Origin: Gemmatimonadaceae bacterium
GTDB taxonomy: Bacteria; Gemmatimonadota; Gemmatimonadetes; Gemmatimonadales; Gemmatimonadaceae
Assembly: GCA_035633115.1 (NCBI GenBank)
Contig: DASQFN010000073.1
Location: 27,172 to 91,171 of the forward strand
Direction: 5' to 3'
Length of the DNA stretch: 64,000 nucleotides
Every line of letters starts with the position of its first letter. The stretch's first letter is position 1. Positions 37,129 through 45,971 of this stretch are shown here, in pieces. The notes beneath the pieces were generated by a model. The model was given only the letters and a program-made list of their open reading frames with translations, did no database searches and was not told the DNA's origin. The translations under genes and the position numbers were made by a program.

Positions 37129-38018
37129 CGAAGCCAGCTCTCCAGCGCCGTGGCATGATCAGTCTTTTCGTCCCGGTACTTCACGATCACTGGTGTCTGC
37201 AGAGACAGCCGCTCCTCTTCTCCCCAGCCGCCTTTGATGCGACGTGCACCAGGGACGACCACCGCCCCGGAGGGAATTTCGAGCGATCTCTCACCTTCAG
37301 CCCGATAGATCTCTTCCCGCACGAGGTCATAGACCGGCGTGCCGCGCGTAAGCACTACTCCGGCGCCAATCACAGCACGGGACCGCACAACGGTTCCCTC
37401 GAAGATCCCGCAGTTCCCACCCACGATGACGTCGTCCTCGATCACGACCGGGACGGCGTTCACCGGCTCGAGCACTCCCCCGATCTGAGCCGCCGCGCTG
37501 AGATGCACGCGCTCGCCAATCTGCGCGCACGAGCCGACGAGCGCATGCGAGTCCACCATGGTTCCGGCGCCGACATAGGCGCCGACGTTGATGTACATCG
37601 GCGGCATGCAGACCACACCTGGTGCGACGTAGGTCCCTCGACGAATGGATGATCCGCCGGGCACTACGCGAACATTGTCGCGGAGCGTCAGCTCTCGCAG
37701 TGGGAAAATATCCTTGTCGAAAAAGCTGAACGCCGCGCTTTGCGAGCCGGGCACCTCGTCCGGCGACATGTCGATCAGCTTCCCAATTCGGAATCCGAGA
37801 AGTATGCCTCGCTTGACCCACGGAACCGCGGACCACTTGCCATTGGCGTCGCGCTCGGCGGAGCGCACCTCACCGCTTTCGAGAAGCTGGAGCAGCTCTT
37901 CGACAGCGGGGCGGGTGTCGGGCGAGTGGTCAGCCGTCGACGCCGATGCGGCGCTCTCGATGCGCTGCTCGAGCGACTCGAGCGTTGACGACGTATTGCC
38001 CGCGGGCGTTGGACTCAC
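37125..38018 (-). CDS. dapD: 2,3,4,5-tetrahydropyridine-2,6-dicarboxylate N-succinyltransferase
   Basis: 297 residues from GTG 38018, whose GTGA overlaps the dapA stop; upstream in-frame sequence lies inside dapA. N-terminal helical part ([45 protein letters not shown]) then a left-handed beta-helix of hexapeptide repeats ([60 protein letters not shown]). This order and the VNAxPVxIEDD-like segment identify DapD rather than DapH. It commits the pathway to the succinylase branch. Confidence 0.95.
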   Translation of the reverse strand: MSPTPAGNTSSTLESLEQRIESAASASTADHSPDTRPAVEELLQLLESGEVRSAERDANGKWSAVPWVKRGILLGFRIGKLIDMSPDEVPGSQSAAFSFFDKDIFPLRELTLRDNVRVVPGGSSIRRGTYVAPGVVCMPPMYINVGAYVGAGTMVDSHALVGSCAQIGERVHLSAAAQIGGVLEPVNAVPVVIEDDVIVGGNCGIFEGTVVRSRAVIGAGVVLTRGTPVYDLVREEIYRAEGERSLEIPSGAVVVPGARRIKGGWGEEERLSLQTPVIVKYRDEKTDHATALESWLR

Positions 38019-38917
38019 TCTCTTGCGAGGGCGCCGACTGCCTCGAGACTCGACCTCAACAACTTGCTGTGGGTGTCGGCAAGCGGCACGAGCGGAAGCC
38101 GCAGAACGTTCTTCATCCTGCCCATCAGTGCCAACGCGGCTTTCGACGGAATCGGATTCGATTCGACGAACGCGGCGGTCGTCCACGGCGCGAGACGATG
38201 CGAGAGGTTTCGCGCTTGTACGATGTCTCCAAGCGCCAGACACTCCGTGAGCTCCGACACCAGTCGCGGTACGACGTTCGAAGTGACTGAGATAACGCCG
38301 TCACCACCTTCTGCCATCACCGGCAGGGTAAGCGCGTCATCGCCGGAGAGGACGCGGAAGCCGGCCGGCCGATTCCGTATGATCTCGCCGATCTGCGCAA
38401 GATTTCCCGACGCTTCCTTGACCGCAACGATGTTTTCGTGCTCAGCGAGCTCGAGAGTTGTGGCAGCTTCGACATTGCTTCCGGTTCGGCCCGGCACGTT
38501 GTAAACGACGATGGGAATCTGTGCCGCGTCGGCGATTGCGCGGAAATGCGCGACGATCCCGCGCTGCGGCGGCTTATTGTACATCGGAGATGTGTGAAGC
38601 AGATGCGTTGCACCGGCTGCCTGCATCTCCCTGGACAACTCGATCGCCTTCTTCGTGTCGTTCGATCCCGCTCCGGCGACAATCGGGAGGCGCCGATCGG
38701 CCTGCTCGACAGTTATCTCGACAACACGCCGATGCTCCTCGAGCGACATCGTCGCTGCCTCGCCGGTGGACCCGCAGGGGACAAGAAAATGAACGTCCTC
38801 CGCGATCTGCCAGTCGACGAATGCGCGAAGAGCGCTCTCGTCGACGCCGCCACTCTCGGTGAAAGGAGTGACGAGCGCGGTACCGCAGCCCGTGAGGTGG
38901 CGCCGAGATCCAGGCAT
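38015..38917 (-). CDS. dapA: 4-hydroxy-tetrahydrodipicolinate synthase
   Basis: 300 residues from ATG 38917, four bases after the dapB stop. TIM-barrel aldolase condensing pyruvate with aspartate semialdehyde. [10 protein letters not shown] at the start, [16 protein letters not shown] (GTTGE-type motif with Ser), [30 protein letters not shown] (Tyr of the catalytic triad), [10 protein letters not shown] with the Schiff-base Lys, and [20 protein letters not shown]. All catalytic positions appear intact. Confidence 0.96.
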   Translation of the reverse strand: MPGSRRHLTGCGTALVTPFTESGGVDESALRAFVDWQIAEDVHFLVPCGSTGEAATMSLEEHRRVVEITVEQADRRLPIVAGAGSNDTKKAIELSREMQAAGATHLLHTSPMYNKPPQRGIVAHFRAIADAAQIPIVVYNVPGRTGSNVEAATTLELAEHENIVAVKEASGNLAQIGEIIRNRPAGFRVLSGDDALTLPVMAEGGDGVISVTSNVVPRLVSELTECLALGDIVQARNLSHRLAPWTTAAFVESNPIPSKAALALMGRMKNVLRLPLVPLADTHSKLLRSSLEAVGALARE

Positions 38918-38921
38918 CCGC

Positions 38922-39662
38922 TCAGCCGCTGACACGTCGCGCCGTCCCGTCGCCGGCTTTGGTGAATCCAAGCACATCACGCATCGTGAAAACTCCCCCA
39001 CCGTGCTTTCCGATGAGCCATTGAGCCGCACGTAGCGCGCCATCGGCGAAGACCCTTCTGTCGCGCGCCTCGTGCCGCAGAGTCATCTGCTCATAGGTAC
39101 TGTCGAAGATCACCTCGTGCGTCCCAGGTACTGAGCCCGTACGGACGCTCGTGACTGGGACTTCCTTCCTCAGGCCCTTCTCCATGGCTTTCACGATTGC
39201 TAGCGCCGTTCCCGAGGGCGCGTCCTTCTTCGCCGAGTGGTGCGTCTCGACAACCGCCGCGGCGAACTCTGGCGCGGCAGCCATGATCTCACCCGCGCGG
39301 CGCGTGAGCTCAACGAACAGGTTCACGCCTACGGCAAAATTGGGAGCCCAGAGGACCGCGGCACCGGCCGCATTGGCCTCGTCGGTGATCATGGGCAGAG
39401 AATCGTACCAGCCTGTCGTGCCCACGACGACCGGAACCCTGGCAGCGATGCATGCGAGGATGTTCATCACCGCGGCACCGGGCTCCGTGAACTCGATTGC
39501 AACGTCCGGATCGCCGAGCGCGCGCTTCGTGATTCCTTTTCCGCTTTTGTTGTGGCCAGAGTCGAGCATCGCACAGACAGTCCACCCGCGCTCCTGCGCC
39601 ATCTGAGCCACGATGCGACCCATTTTTCCGTCGCCGATAACCGCGATCTGAGGATCGTTCAT
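38922..39662 (-). CDS. dapB: 4-hydroxy-tetrahydrodipicolinate reductase
   Basis: 246 residues; ATG overlaps the lysC stop (ATGA). NAD(P)-binding IAVIGDGKMGRIVAQMAQER (G-x-G-x-MG), VAIEFTEPGAAV, VVGTTGWYD, APNFAVGVNLF, and the substrate-binding ETHHSAKKDAPSGTALAI with the catalytic His and Lys. Slightly shorter than E. coli DapB (273), as in many deep-branching bacteria. Confidence 0.95.
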   Translation of the reverse strand: MNDPQIAVIGDGKMGRIVAQMAQERGWTVCAMLDSGHNKSGKGITKRALGDPDVAIEFTEPGAAVMNILACIAARVPVVVGTTGWYDSLPMITDEANAAGAAVLWAPNFAVGVNLFVELTRRAGEIMAAAPEFAAAVVETHHSAKKDAPSGTALAIVKAMEKGLRKEVPVTSVRTGSVPGTHEVIFDSTYEQMTLRHEARDRRVFADGALRAAQWLIGKHGGGVFTMRDVLGFTKAGDGTARRVSG

Positions 39663-41056
39663 GAAGCCTGCACCCCTTCCCTGTCGACTGTATGCGATGG
39701 CAGCTCCGCGGCGCCGAAGAATTCCCGGTGCAAACGCTCGATGGCCGCATTCACTTCGTCGCCCTCCACGATCACAGTGAGGTTGATGCCTGTTGCGCTC
39801 AATGACATCATGTGCACTTTCGTATCGCCAAGCGCAATGAGCGCCCGTCCCATCGCTCCGCCGGCATCGCCGATACCGGCGCCGACGATGGCGATGATTC
39901 CGCGGTTTCTCTCGATCGACACGTCGCCAAGCGATCGCAGATCGACGAGCAGCGTATCCAGCCGTGCCGGATCATCGACCGTGACGGAAACCGACACCTC
40001 GGATGTGGCGACCACGTCGACCGACGTCTGGTGTCGCTCGAAGATCTCGAACACTCTGCGCAGAAATCCGTGCGCGAACAGCATTCGCGGAGCCGTCACC
40101 TTGATGAGAACGACATCGGCCTTGCCGGCAATTGCACTGACCGGCCTGTGGGGTGCGTCGAAGGTGATTCGCGTTCCTTTTCCTTCCGGCTTCCGCGAAT
40201 TGTAGATGAAGACGGGAATGCCGAGCTTTACTGCCGGTGCAATCGTGTTCGGATGCAGCACTTTTGCTCCGAACGAAGCGAGCTCGGACGCCTCGTCGAA
40301 TCGGATTTCCTCTATGAGGTGAGCACCGCTCACGACACGCGGGTCAGCGGTCAGTATGCCGTCGACGTCGGTCCAGATCTCGATCGCGTCGGCCTGCAGC
40401 GCGGCGCCGATGAGGGACGCACTGTAGTCGGAGCCGCCGCGTCCAAGCGTCGTTGTCACACCCTCGGCCGTCGCGCCGATGAACCCTCCGAGAACCGGCA
40501 CCTTCGAATCCGTTACGAGCGGCATGATCTGCTCCCGCGCGCGCTCGGCGATTGCTGTCGTCTGAGGCTCCGCCTGCATGAACGCAGCATCGGTGATCAT
40601 CACTTCCCGCGCGTCGAGATGGACCGCCGGCAATCCCCGGAACTGAAAAAAAGCGGTCACGAGCTGCGACGATGCCTCCTCGCCGAAAGCAGCAATGGCG
40701 TCGAGCGACCGCGGCGTGACGTGACCGAGCACCGACAGCGCTTCGGCCAGCGAGGCGAGCTCATCGAAGATCGCGCTCAGGTCGCCCGCGATATCGTTCT
40801 CGACCGGTGAGCCGCCAAGCAGCTGCTCGCATTCCTTGAGATGCCGATCACGAAGTGTCTCTACTCCCCGCAGGGCGCCAATCAAATGGCCTTTCGCGGA
40901 CTGCTCTCCGACCGCGAGCAGAGCGTTTGTCGCTCCGCCGAGCGCGGATACCACGACGACCGGCTGGCGCTCGAGGCGTGCTTCGACGATATCGGCGGCG
41001 CGCCGGATTGCCGCCGCGTCACCGACGGACGTTCCGCCGAACTTGACGACAATCAC
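39659..41056 (-). CDS. lysC: Aspartate kinase, monofunctional
   Basis: 465 residues from GTG 41056, overlapping the asd stop. Catalytic domain begins VKFGGTSVGDAAAIRRAADI, with VVSALGGATNALLAV, FGEEASSQLVTAF, LGRGGSDYSASLIGAAL and the WTDVDGILTADPR motif. Two C-terminal ACT domains (from about residue 320: VLIKVTAPRML..., IIAIVGAGIGDAGGAMG) would give feedback inhibition by lysine and/or threonine. No homoserine dehydrogenase fusion. Confidence 0.96.
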   Translation of the reverse strand: MIVVKFGGTSVGDAAAIRRAADIVEARLERQPVVVVSALGGATNALLAVGEQSAKGHLIGALRGVETLRDRHLKECEQLLGGSPVENDIAGDLSAIFDELASLAEALSVLGHVTPRSLDAIAAFGEEASSQLVTAFFQFRGLPAVHLDAREVMITDAAFMQAEPQTTAIAERAREQIMPLVTDSKVPVLGGFIGATAEGVTTTLGRGGSDYSASLIGAALQADAIEIWTDVDGILTADPRVVSGAHLIEEIRFDEASELASFGAKVLHPNTIAPAVKLGIPVFIYNSRKPEGKGTRITFDAPHRPVSAIAGKADVVLIKVTAPRMLFAHGFLRRVFEIFERHQTSVDVVATSEVSVSVTVDDPARLDTLLVDLRSLGDVSIERNRGIIAIVGAGIGDAGGAMGRALIALGDTKVHMMSLSATGINLTVIVEGDEVNAAIERLHREFFGAAELPSHTVDREGVQAS

Positions 41057-42135
41057 GCTGGAGGAAGCTTGCCTGTCGCCGCGAGAAGCTCCGCGTTCAG
41101 CACGGAGCCGCCCGCTGCGCCACGAATTGTGTTGTGCCCGAGCGCCACCATTCGCAGGTCGAGTATCGGATCACCGCGCACTCTGCCAACAGTCACGGTC
41201 ATGCCGGCCCCGGCGTCAACATCCCGCCGCGGCTGCGGACGATCGGCGCTGTCCGTGACAACGAGCGGCTCATCGGGCCGGCTCGGGAGAGACCACGTCG
41301 ACTCCGCGCCTTTCCATGCGCGCAGCGTCTCCAACGCCTGCTCGGGGGTTGGGCGATCGTTGAACGAGGCCGTGATGCACACGGTGTGACCGTGCTCGAC
41401 AGCAACACGATTTGTCTGGGCGCTGACCTCGAACACGGCGTTTGTCACGCCGCCGTTCTCGAACCGTCCGAGAAGCTTGAGCATCTCACGCTCCACCTTC
41501 GGCTCTTCTTCCGATATGTACGGAATGACGTTGCCGAGAATATCGAGGGACGCTACGCCCGGATATCCTGCTCCCGAGACCGCCTGCATCGTCATCATGA
41601 AGAGCTTCTCCACTCCGAATCGCTCGTGCAGCGGTGCGAGTGCGACTGCGGCAACCGTAGCCGCACAATTCGCGTTCGTGATGATGGCCCCTTCCCAGCC
41701 GCGGTCACGGCGCTGCTTCTCGATGAGTCCGAGATGGTCAGCATTCACTTCCGGTATCACGAGCGGAACGTCGGGCTCCATGCGGAAATTCTTTGCGTTG
41801 CTGAGAACGATCTTCCCCGCGCGCGCAAACGCCTGCTCGATTTCGCCCGCAACGCTCGAGTCGAGCGCCGAGAAAACGATTTGCGCCTCCAGGTCCGCCG
41901 GGTCGCAATTCCGCACCTCCATCTGCGCGACGTTGCCGGGCATCGCGCCCTCGAGCCAGCGTGCTGCGTCAGTGTACCGCTTGCGCGCACTGCGCTCTGA
42001 AGCGGCGACTTCCACAAGCTCGAACCACGGATGATCGGCAAGCAGCCGGATGAACGTCTGCCCTACCGCGCCGGTGGCTCCCAGCACGGCCACTTTCCAT
42101 TTCCTCCCATTCGGGGGCGAAAGGCGCGCAGTCAT
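41053..42135 (-). CDS. asd: Aspartate-semialdehyde dehydrogenase
   Basis: 360 residues. NADP-binding VAVLGATGAVGQTFIRLL, LSNAKNFRMEPDVPLVIPEV, active-site Cys157 in ITNANCAATVAAVAL, substrate-binding QAVSGAGYPGV and the closing GHNTIRGAAGGSVLNAELL. The NANC rather than GNC context and overall length point to the archaeal/fungal-like class of Asd, also found in several bacterial phyla. Overlaps the dapE-like stop by four bases. Supplies the semialdehyde for the dapA product downstream. Confidence 0.94.
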   Translation of the reverse strand: MTARLSPPNGRKWKVAVLGATGAVGQTFIRLLADHPWFELVEVAASERSARKRYTDAARWLEGAMPGNVAQMEVRNCDPADLEAQIVFSALDSSVAGEIEQAFARAGKIVLSNAKNFRMEPDVPLVIPEVNADHLGLIEKQRRDRGWEGAIITNANCAATVAAVALAPLHERFGVEKLFMMTMQAVSGAGYPGVASLDILGNVIPYISEEEPKVEREMLKLLGRFENGGVTNAVFEVSAQTNRVAVEHGHTVCITASFNDRPTPEQALETLRAWKGAESTWSLPSRPDEPLVVTDSADRPQPRRDVDAGAGMTVTVGRVRGDPILDLRMVALGHNTIRGAAGGSVLNAELLAATGKLPPA

Positions 42136-43127
42136 GATGCGAGCAGCGTGCGGGCGAGCTTCTCGTACGTGTCGACGCTCGCGCGGAGCTCCTCGATGTC
42201 GATGTACTCATCCGGCGTGTGCGCGACGTGGATCGAGCCGGGGCCGAAAAGAAGCGGTGTTCCCCACCGCGTCAGCAGCGGAATGTCCGACGTGTACGCA
42301 ACCGGGGCGGTCTCGAAGTCGGGAACTGTATGAAAGTGCTGCGCGGGGATATAGGAGCCGAACTCGAGCTCTGCTTTTCCCTTCGCCCATTTTTTTATCA
42401 TCGCCTTCGTCGGAGCTACATCGCCAACGAGCCGGAGCATCAGCTCGGCCTCGGCGTGTGCGGGGATGATGTTTGCCTCTGTCCCTCCGTGGATCGTGCC
42501 GATGTTGACCGTTGTCTCGCCAAGGAGTGGATCGGATGGCAGCGGAAGGTCTCGAATCGTCGGGAGCAGGGCGAGCAGAGGCTCGATCGCCGATTCCCCG
42601 AGGTGGGGATAGGCGGAGTGTGCCTCGCGTCCCTTGATGCGGACGGTCACGCGCAGGGATCCTTTCGCGCCGCTGGCGAGCTTGCTCTCGGTTGGCTCCC
42701 CATTGATGAGAAATCGACTTTTCGTCGGAAGATTGTTAGCGGCGCGTGCGCCGTCTGAGCCTTTCTCCTCACCTACGACGAAAAGCAGATCGGCGCGCTT
42801 CTCACCCGACTTGGTGAGATGATCGGCAGCGGCCATCATCGCCGCGGCGATTCCTTTTGCGTCGCATGCGCCCCGCCCGTACAAGCGCTTCCCTTCCATT
42901 CGCGGCGGCAGGTGGGGGGGCACGGTGTCGAGATGCGTGGAGAATGTCACTCCTCCGCCCTTGTGGGACGCCCAGATGTTGCCGCGACCCGGACTGACTT
43001 CCTGCACGGTCACGTTCCACCCGCGCTCGACGAGCCACTTCGAGACGAAGTCCACGACCGCTCCCTCGTTGGAGGTAGTCGAGGGAAGCGCGAGCAGCTC
43101 GGCCGCCAGAGCCACGACATCTGTCAT
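42132..43127 (-). CDS. M20-family deacylase, probably succinyl-diaminopimelate desuccinylase
   Basis: 331 residues, first gene of the operon. Zinc-dependent ArgE/DapE/ACY1 family: STHLDTVPPHLPP (first metal His-x-Asp), YGRGACDAKGIAAAMMAAAD (bridging Asp), LLFVVGEEKGSDGARAANNL (catalytic Glu and metal Glu), GGTEANIIPAHAEAELMLRL (dimerisation domain) and FGPGSIHVAHTPDEYIDIEE (final metal His). Family members hydrolyse acetyl-ornithine, succinyl-DAP or acyl-lysine; the context with dapD makes DapE the likely role, but ArgE or LysK-type activity is not excluded by sequence. Confidence 0.85.
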   Translation of the reverse strand: MTDVVALAAELLALPSTTSNEGAVVDFVSKWLVERGWNVTVQEVSPGRGNIWASHKGGGVTFSTHLDTVPPHLPPRMEGKRLYGRGACDAKGIAAAMMAAADHLTKSGEKRADLLFVVGEEKGSDGARAANNLPTKSRFLINGEPTESKLASGAKGSLRVTVRIKGREAHSAYPHLGESAIEPLLALLPTIRDLPLPSDPLLGETTVNIGTIHGGTEANIIPAHAEAELMLRLVGDVAPTKAMIKKWAKGKAELEFGSYIPAQHFHTVPDFETAPVAYTSDIPLLTRWGTPLLFGPGSIHVAHTPDEYIDIEELRASVDTYEKLARTLLAS

Positions 43128-43152
43128 TTCGTGAAGTTAGCGCGATTTGAAA

Positions 43153-43195
43153 AGGAAGCGACCACGAAGCACGATCGTCTTCGTGGTCGCTTCCT
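43153..43195 (-). terminator. Rho-independent terminator with 17-bp perfect stem
   Basis: AGGAAGCGACCACGAAG (43153-43169) pairs perfectly with CTTCGTGGTCGCTTCCT (43179-43195) around CACGATCGT. On the minus strand the stem is followed by TTTTCAAAT. It lies 18 bases after the stop of the helical-bundle gene and 26 bases before the dapE-like ATG, so it separates that gene from the lysine operon, which must carry its own promoter or depend on read-through. Confidence 0.88.
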
Positions 43196-43212
43196 CGTAA
43201 TTGGAGAATGAG

Positions 43213-43740
43213 CTAGACCGCGGGACGCGCGCCGGTCGCCTCGAAGGTCGTCGTAGTGCCCGGCTCAATGCCGCGGACGTGCTCGACGAACATCTGCTGG
43301 ACAAGAGTGTTCGCTTCACGATTGTAGATGTCGTGGTGGCGCTCGCCGATCTCACCAATTCGCGAGAGCTCGGCGTTGCCGAGCGCACGGCCGCCGTCGC
43401 GGAATGTCTTGAACGTGTCCTCTGCCTGACGCGACATCACGATGTCGCCAACAAGACGCAGGAAGTCGCTTTCGCGCGCGGCATCCGCGAGATCGCGCGC
43501 TTTCCCGATTACGGCTCCAAGGAGATTCTTCCCCGCGCCGGCTTCTGCGCCGAGTGTCTGCTGATAGTCCTCCAGCATCCGCTGATGCTCGCGGACGTTC
43601 GGTATATGGCGGCTGCAGAGATCGCGAAAGCGGCTGTCGTCCGCCTGCTTCTCGTGATCCTCCAGCGCCTCGAGAAATACCTTGTGCTGCGCGACGGCGT
43701 TGTTCACCTGGCTTTTCAGAAAGTCTATTCCGCGATCCAT
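43213..43740 (-). CDS. Helical-bundle protein, ferritin-like, unknown
   Basis: 175 residues, almost entirely helical and charged. Three or four long amphipathic helices (FLKSQVNNAVAQHKVFLEAL, HIPNVREHQRMLEDYQQTLG, ADAARESDFLRLVGDIVMSR, ELSRIGEIGERHHDIYNREA) with spaced Glu/His residues (EHxxML, ERHHD) resembling ferritin-like or DUF892-type bundles, though no complete di-iron ExxH pair set can be assigned. No signal peptide. A single-gene unit bounded by the strong terminator downstream. Possibly stress-related by analogy with such bundles; low certainty. Confidence 0.7.
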   Translation of the reverse strand: MDRGIDFLKSQVNNAVAQHKVFLEALEDHEKQADDSRFRDLCSRHIPNVREHQRMLEDYQQTLGAEAGAGKNLLGAVIGKARDLADAARESDFLRLVGDIVMSRQAEDTFKTFRDGGRALGNAELSRIGEIGERHHDIYNREANTLVQQMFVEHVRGIEPGTTTTFEATGARPAV

Positions 43741-43839
43741 GATGCGCTCCCGATATGAGACGAATTGCGACCGGATTTTCTAGTCGATTGCGGATAAACT
43801 TTGCACAAGGCAGGCCACTGGGAGCGCCCGAAACCGGGG

Positions 43840-44697
43840 CTACGGACGCGCTCTGACGACGATTACAGCAACATTGTCCGATCCACCGCCGGAGAGGGCC
43901 TCGTCCACGAGCTGGCGGGCAACCGCCTCAGCGTTCCCGGACTGCTCCATCAGAGTCTCGATCCGCTCGCTGCTGACGTGCTTCGTGAGCCCGTCGGTGC
44001 AGAGCATCATGCTGTCACCAGGCTCGAGGTCAACCAGTCCCACCACCGGGTGGAGCTCCGTTCCGCCTATCGCGCTCGACAGCGCGGCCGCCGGCCTCGC
44101 GCGTGCGACCTGCTCCTCGGTCCATGCCCCCATCGAAATCATGTATTCGCCGATGGTCTGATCGCGCGTGAGCTGCTGCAGTCGGCCCCGTCGCCGAACA
44201 TAGGCGCGGCTGTCGCCGACGTGAATCAGGTACGCCCGCGGCCAGATGAGGAGAACCATCGTAAGCGTCGTCGCCGGAGCCGGTCCGCGTTTCCCGGCGT
44301 GCTCTTCGCGGAGATTCTGATCAACACTGCGCACAGTTTCTTCCAGGCGCTCGAAGAGGTCGTGCTCCTTCGACGCCTCGAGGCGGTTGAAGCAGCCGAC
44401 TGTCTCCGACACGTACTTGAGAAGCGCGGCGATTGCTCCTTCGCTGGCCTGGTCGCCGCCCGGCCCACCGCCGACGCCGTCGGCAACGACGAAAAGGTGC
44501 GCGTCGGCCGAGCCAAACCTGTTTGCCAGCGCGTCCGGAGAAAGGCTGGAATGACGGATTTCGACCGATCGGTGAATATCTACGATGAGGAAGTTGTCCT
44601 GATTCGATGGCCTGACATGTGAGAGGCGTTTCTCATCTTTGGCGCCCGCTCGGAGGCAATCCGGAAAATCGGTCGAATCTGTTTGAACCTTCTTCAT
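43840..44697 (-). CDS. PP2C-family Ser/Thr protein phosphatase
   Basis: 285 residues. Bacterial PPM/PP2C fold with metal-binding motifs RPSNQDNFL (motif 1-like), VVADGVGGGPGGDQAS (motif 2), LIHVGDSRAYVRRRGRLQQL (motif 5-6), LCTDGLTKHV (motif 8) and GGGSDNVAVIVV (motif 11). It would reverse Ser/Thr phosphorylation by Hanks-type kinases, which are numerous in Gemmatimonadota; none intact is in this window. A Gly-rich loop and absence of transmembrane helices indicate a soluble cytoplasmic enzyme. Confidence 0.94.
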   Translation of the reverse strand: MKKVQTDSTDFPDCLRAGAKDEKRLSHVRPSNQDNFLIVDIHRSVEIRHSSLSPDALANRFGSADAHLFVVADGVGGGPGGDQASEGAIAALLKYVSETVGCFNRLEASKEHDLFERLEETVRSVDQNLREEHAGKRGPAPATTLTMVLLIWPRAYLIHVGDSRAYVRRRGRLQQLTRDQTIGEYMISMGAWTEEQVARARPAAALSSAIGGTELHPVVGLVDLEPGDSMMLCTDGLTKHVSSERIETLMEQSGNAEAVARQLVDEALSGGGSDNVAVIVVRARP

Positions 44698-44790
44698 AGG
44701 TGCCAGAGGGGCGGTTGCGCAACGGTCACAAAGACGATATTATGCATCGTGCCGAACATACCCCGAATCTGGTTCGAGCAAGTGGCTTAA

Positions 44791-45060
44791 TTGCAGGGAC
44801 TTACGTTGGCGAAGCTCAGGAGGGTCAAGAGGTCCGGAAAGCGCTCGACTCCGGCGGTTTCCAGGGACGTCAGGATTCGCGAAAAGGATCCTCGTCTCAT
44901 TTGCGGAAAGGGCACGACGGTCACCCGCGTTTTCCGCGTTGAGGAGAGGTCGAAGGACAGGCGTGTGATGCACCTCGTCTTTCTCGATCGGCACGGCTGG
45001 TACTGCGAGCACGGCTCGGAGTGCGAGGCAGTGAAGGACGTCAGAAAGTTCATCAGATAA
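44791..45060 (+). CDS. Small basic protein, unknown
   Basis: Up to 89 residues from TTG 44791; TTG 44806 is an alternative and no ATG or GTG fits, so the start is uncertain. N-terminal half strongly basic (LAKLRRVKRSGKRS, REKDPRLICGKG); C-terminal half conserved-looking (VMHLVFLDRHGWYCEHGSEC, VKDVRKFIR) with two Cys and a His that could bind metal. Ends 31 bases before the Rad52-like gene on the same strand. The basic character and neighbour suggest nucleic-acid binding; this is inference. Confidence 0.5.
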   Translation: MQGLTLAKLRRVKRSGKRSTPAVSRDVRIREKDPRLICGKGTTVTRVFRVEERSKDRRVMHLVFLDRHGWYCEHGSECEAVKDVRKFIR

Positions 45061-45091
45061 CAATTGCGACTACAAACGGACGGATGAGAGA

Positions 45092-45913
45092 ATGATTGCT
45101 GCAAATGACATCTACAAGGCGCCCGCCGACGTGTGGGCGAGACTGGCCGCACCGCTCTCGGGGGCGGCGATATTCTGGCGCCAGGAAGGCAAGCCAATCG
45201 CGCGTGACGGGAAATTCTTCGCGCGGTTCGTCGCTTACGTCGAAGCCAATACGGTTCGCGAGCGGCTCGACTCGGTCGTGCCCGGCGAATGGGACCTGAC
45301 ACTGACACCTCTTCCCTCTCTCGTCGCTGACGACTCCAGCGAGGCAACCTGCTCGTTCAAGGCTCGGCTCCAAGTCCTGGGCGTCGTGCGAGAGGATGTT
45401 GGAATGGGGCGGGATTACAAGCAGGCCGCGACTGACGCGTTCAAGCGCGCTGCGGTTCGGTTTGGAATCGCTCACCAGCTCTACGCCTACGGAGTGAACT
45501 GGGTGGAGCTCGACGGCGACGGCAGGAGCGCGAAGCCGCTCGAGGATCCCGCGGTGGTCCACGCGCGAAGGCTGGGAGGCACGACTCTGCGAGTTGCTGA
45601 AGGAAACGGGAGCGCTGCCACGCAGTCTGGGTTGAGCACCCAGGCGCGGCCCACGCTGGCGCTCGATGAGGAACAGTGTCCGAAGTGTGGTGGACGGATG
45701 TGGGACAATCGACTCACGAAGCGCAACCCCCGCGCGCCGGATTTCAAGTGTCGCGATCGCTCGTGCGATGGAGTGGTCTGGCCTTCCAAGCCGAGTGAGC
45801 AGAAGCCGGCCGAGGCGGCGTCGAGGGATGCGAAAAAGTCGAAGGAGCCCAGTGCGGATTGGCCGCCGCTCAACGGCGCGCCGCTCGTGCCGGACACTGA
45901 GCTGCCGTTCTAG
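45092..45913 (+). CDS. Rad52/Rad22-like single-strand annealing protein with zinc ribbon
   Basis: 273 residues, ATG 45092 preceded by GGATGAGAGA. N-terminal Rad52_Rad22 domain (about 10-140): FFARFVAYVEANTVRERLDS, then GMGRDYKQAATDAFKRAAVR and FGIAHQLYAYGVNWVEL, the helix pattern that makes the annealing ring in this superfamily. A flexible linker leads to a four-Cys zinc ribbon (Cys196, 199, 220, 225), then a charged tail ending PDTELPF. That last hexapeptide resembles the SSB C-terminal peptide (acidic residues followed by I/L-P-F) that recruits repair enzymes. Role: annealing or recombination mediator; the tail interpretation is inference. Confidence 0.85.
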   Translation: MIAANDIYKAPADVWARLAAPLSGAAIFWRQEGKPIARDGKFFARFVAYVEANTVRERLDSVVPGEWDLTLTPLPSLVADDSSEATCSFKARLQVLGVVREDVGMGRDYKQAATDAFKRAAVRFGIAHQLYAYGVNWVELDGDGRSAKPLEDPAVVHARRLGGTTLRVAEGNGSAATQSGLSTQARPTLALDEEQCPKCGGRMWDNRLTKRNPRAPDFKCRDRSCDGVVWPSKPSEQKPAEAASRDAKKSKEPSADWPPLNGAPLVPDTELPF

Positions 45914-45933
45914 ACCCTCGGGAGCACAGTACT

Positions 45934-45967
45934 AACCCATCCAGTAAGCGCGCATACTGGATGGGTT
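45934..45967. terminator. Rho-independent terminator between convergent genes
   Basis: Perfect 13-bp stem AACCCATCCAGTA (45934-45946) / TACTGGATGGGTT (45955-45967), loop AGCGCGCA, followed by TTGTTT on the plus strand. It lies 21 bases after the Rad52-like stop and just before the end of the opposite-strand membrane-protein gene, so it may serve both directions. Confidence 0.88.
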
Positions 45968-45971
45968 TTGT

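Noticed and set aside
41134..42000. Long plus-strand open frame opposite asd
   Set aside because: Arg/His-rich antisense shadow caused by high GC at third positions of asd; asd motifs on the minus strand are unambiguous.
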